Source: Actinomycetota bacterium
GTDB lineage: Bacteria; Actinomycetota; Acidimicrobiia; Spongiisociales; UBA11373
Direction: 5' to 3'
DNA length: 5,500 nt
NCBI GenBank assembly: GCA_003486285.1
Contig: DNGH01000159.1
Coordinates: 1 to 5,500 of the forward strand
The position numbers and the translations under genes are program-made. Positions 5,228 to 5,500 of the stretch are shown in pieces (position 1 is the stretch's first letter; every line of letters starts with the position of its first letter). Under the pieces are notes generated by a model. The model had not been told where the DNA came from and did not search any database. It was given only the letters and a program-made list of their open reading frames with translations.

Positions 5228-5253
5228 GTTGTCCACAAGGGTTGTTGACAACG
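5228..5253 (+). repeat. Two abutting 13-base repeats, each a TTGT-NN-ACAA palindrome (candidate operator)
   Basis: GTTGTCCACAAGG (5228-5240) is followed immediately by GTTGTTGACAACG (5241-5253). Each copy holds a TTGT-NN-ACAA inverted repeat (5229-5238 and 5242-5251), and the centres are 13 bases apart. The second copy contains the TTGACA -35 box of the promoter at 5245-5274, so a protein bound here would compete with RNA polymerase. The identity of any binding protein is unknown. Confidence 0.5.
5229..5237 (+). promoter_or_regulatory. DnaA-box sequence TTGTCCACA
   Basis: TTGTCCACA is an exact match to the DnaA box preferred in high-GC actinobacteria (E. coli form TTATCCACA). It lies inside the first 13-base repeat, 7 bases upstream of a -35 box. 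The second repeat (TTGTTGACA) differs from it at two positions. A single box with no dnaA or dnaN nearby does not indicate a replication origin. It could be a DnaA regulatory site, or simply half of an operator for another protein. Confidence 0.4.
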
Positions 5254-5274
5254 CCGCCACGCCGTCCCTAACTT
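5245..5274 (+). promoter_or_regulatory. Promoter of the second MerR gene (TTGACA / TAACTT)
   Basis: TTGACA at 5245-5250 is a perfect -35 consensus. TAACTT at 5269-5274 fits the actinobacterial TANNNT -10 box with an 18-base spacer. Transcription should start near 5281, giving a leader of about 58 bases before the GTG at 5339. A second TANNNT box, TAAGCT at 5312-5317, could mark a downstream start near 5324 but has only a poor -35 partner. Confidence 0.6.
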
Positions 5275-5311
5275 CATCACCGTAGTTCCAGGGACCGGAC
5301 TTACGGTGGTG
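5275..5311 (+). promoter_or_regulatory. Dyad/hairpin in the leader of the second MerR gene
   Basis: CATCACCGTA (5275-5284) is the inverted complement of TACGGTGGTG (5302-5311), with one G-T mismatch that pairs as a wobble in RNA. The inner bases 5285-5288 and 5297-5300 can pair too, with one wobble, leaving a loop of about 8 bases. No T-run follows, so it is not a terminator. A second, overlapping inverted repeat is CTTAC (5300-5304) with GTAAG (5311-5315). The position between the -10 box at 5269 and the start codon suits an operator, perhaps for autoregulation, or a 5' leader structure. Confidence 0.45.
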
Positions 5312-5338
5312 TAAGCTCGGCGGGTTCGAGGAGGCTAT

Positions 5339-5500
5339 GTGACCACGGCTACCGGGTATCGGGCTCCACAGGTGTGCAATATCGTCGGCATCACCTACCG
5401 GCAGCTGGACTATTGGGCCCGCACCGATCTCCTGCGGCCCTCACTCGCCACCGCCCAGGGTTCCGGCTCGCAGCGCCGCTACTCGTTCGGTGACATCGTC
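5339..5500 (+). CDS. MerR-family transcriptional regulator, Rv1830 (ResR/McdR) type, 5' part
   Basis: Fifty-four codons are visible before the window ends. The protein begins MTTATGYRAPQVCNIVGITYRQLDYWARTDLLRPSLATAQGSGSQRRYSFGDIV, matching the N-terminal MerR-like DNA-binding region of Rv1830. The helix-turn-helix is at about 9-33, with ITYRQLDYWARTDLL as recognition region, and the wing is GSGSQRRYSF (41-50). In mycobacteria this regulator influences cell growth and division; that role is inferred here by homology. The GTG at 5339 is chosen because GAGGAGG lies at 5328-5334, 4 bases upstream, and because the ATG at 5337 is followed directly by TGA. Its neighbour on the left is the DUF151 gene, as in M. 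tuberculosis. It has its own promoter at 5245-5274. Confidence 0.9.
   Translation, partial: MTTATGYRAPQVCNIVGITYRQLDYWARTDLLRPSLATAQGSGSQRRYSFGDIV

Noticed and set aside
5216..5228. Possible terminator after the DUF151 gene (CCCG-TTCCG-CGGG)
   Set aside because: The stem is only 4 bp, and no T-run follows; it also runs into the repeat unit at 5228.
5205..5338. Replication origin suggested by the DnaA box
   Set aside because: Only one exact box, no AT-rich unwinding region, and no dnaA, dnaN or parAB genes nearby.

Overview
This is a densely packed, high-GC window in which every gene is on the + strand. Its gene order matches a conserved actinobacterial chromosomal block: PgsA-family phosphatidyltransferase, gcvH, garA-like FHA protein, ftsR-like MerR regulator, DUF151 nuclease-family protein, then a second MerR regulator. 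In Mycobacterium tuberculosis the corresponding order is Rv1822, Rv1826, Rv1827, Rv1828, Rv1829, Rv1830. GC-rich third codon positions, GTG starts and apparent leaderless starts also fit Actinomycetota. The protein sequences are not close to mycobacterial ones, so a deep lineage such as Acidimicrobiia is plausible. That placement is inferred from memory and was not tested by a search.

Layout: 1-339 is the 3' end of an unrecognised gene. 372-593 is a doubtful 73-residue ORF. 584-991 encodes a DUF6941-like protein. 988-1575 encodes a CDP-alcohol phosphatidyltransferase (PgsA type). 1572-1949 encodes the glycine cleavage H protein. After a 52-base gap, 2002-2397 encodes a GarA-like FHA protein and 2394-3086 an FtsR-like MerR regulator. 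3094-4137 encodes a D-Ala-D-Ala carboxypeptidase, 4134-4700 a hypoxanthine phosphoribosyltransferase and 4710-5204 a DUF151 (bifunctional nuclease family) protein. A 134-base regulatory region follows. The window ends inside a second MerR regulator related to Rv1830 (ResR/McdR), which starts at 5339.

The genes from 584 to 5204 overlap or nearly abut. ATGA or GTGA stop/start overlaps occur at 988, 1572, 2394 and 4134, so they probably form one or two translationally coupled transcripts. The block mixes envelope synthesis (PgsA, carboxypeptidase), control of central nitrogen and carbon metabolism (GcvH, GarA), purine salvage (Hpt) and growth or division regulators (FtsR-like, ResR-like). Compared with M. 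tuberculosis, the carboxypeptidase-hpt pair lies between ftsR and the DUF151 gene, and the three genes Rv1823-Rv1825 are absent.

I found no mobile element, CRISPR array, RNA gene or clearly new multi-gene system. The most interesting non-coding sequence is the 134-base region before the last gene. It holds two abutting 13-base repeats of the form TTGT-NN-ACAA, one of which contains an exact DnaA-box sequence and the other the -35 box of a good promoter. A 10-bp dyad lies just downstream.
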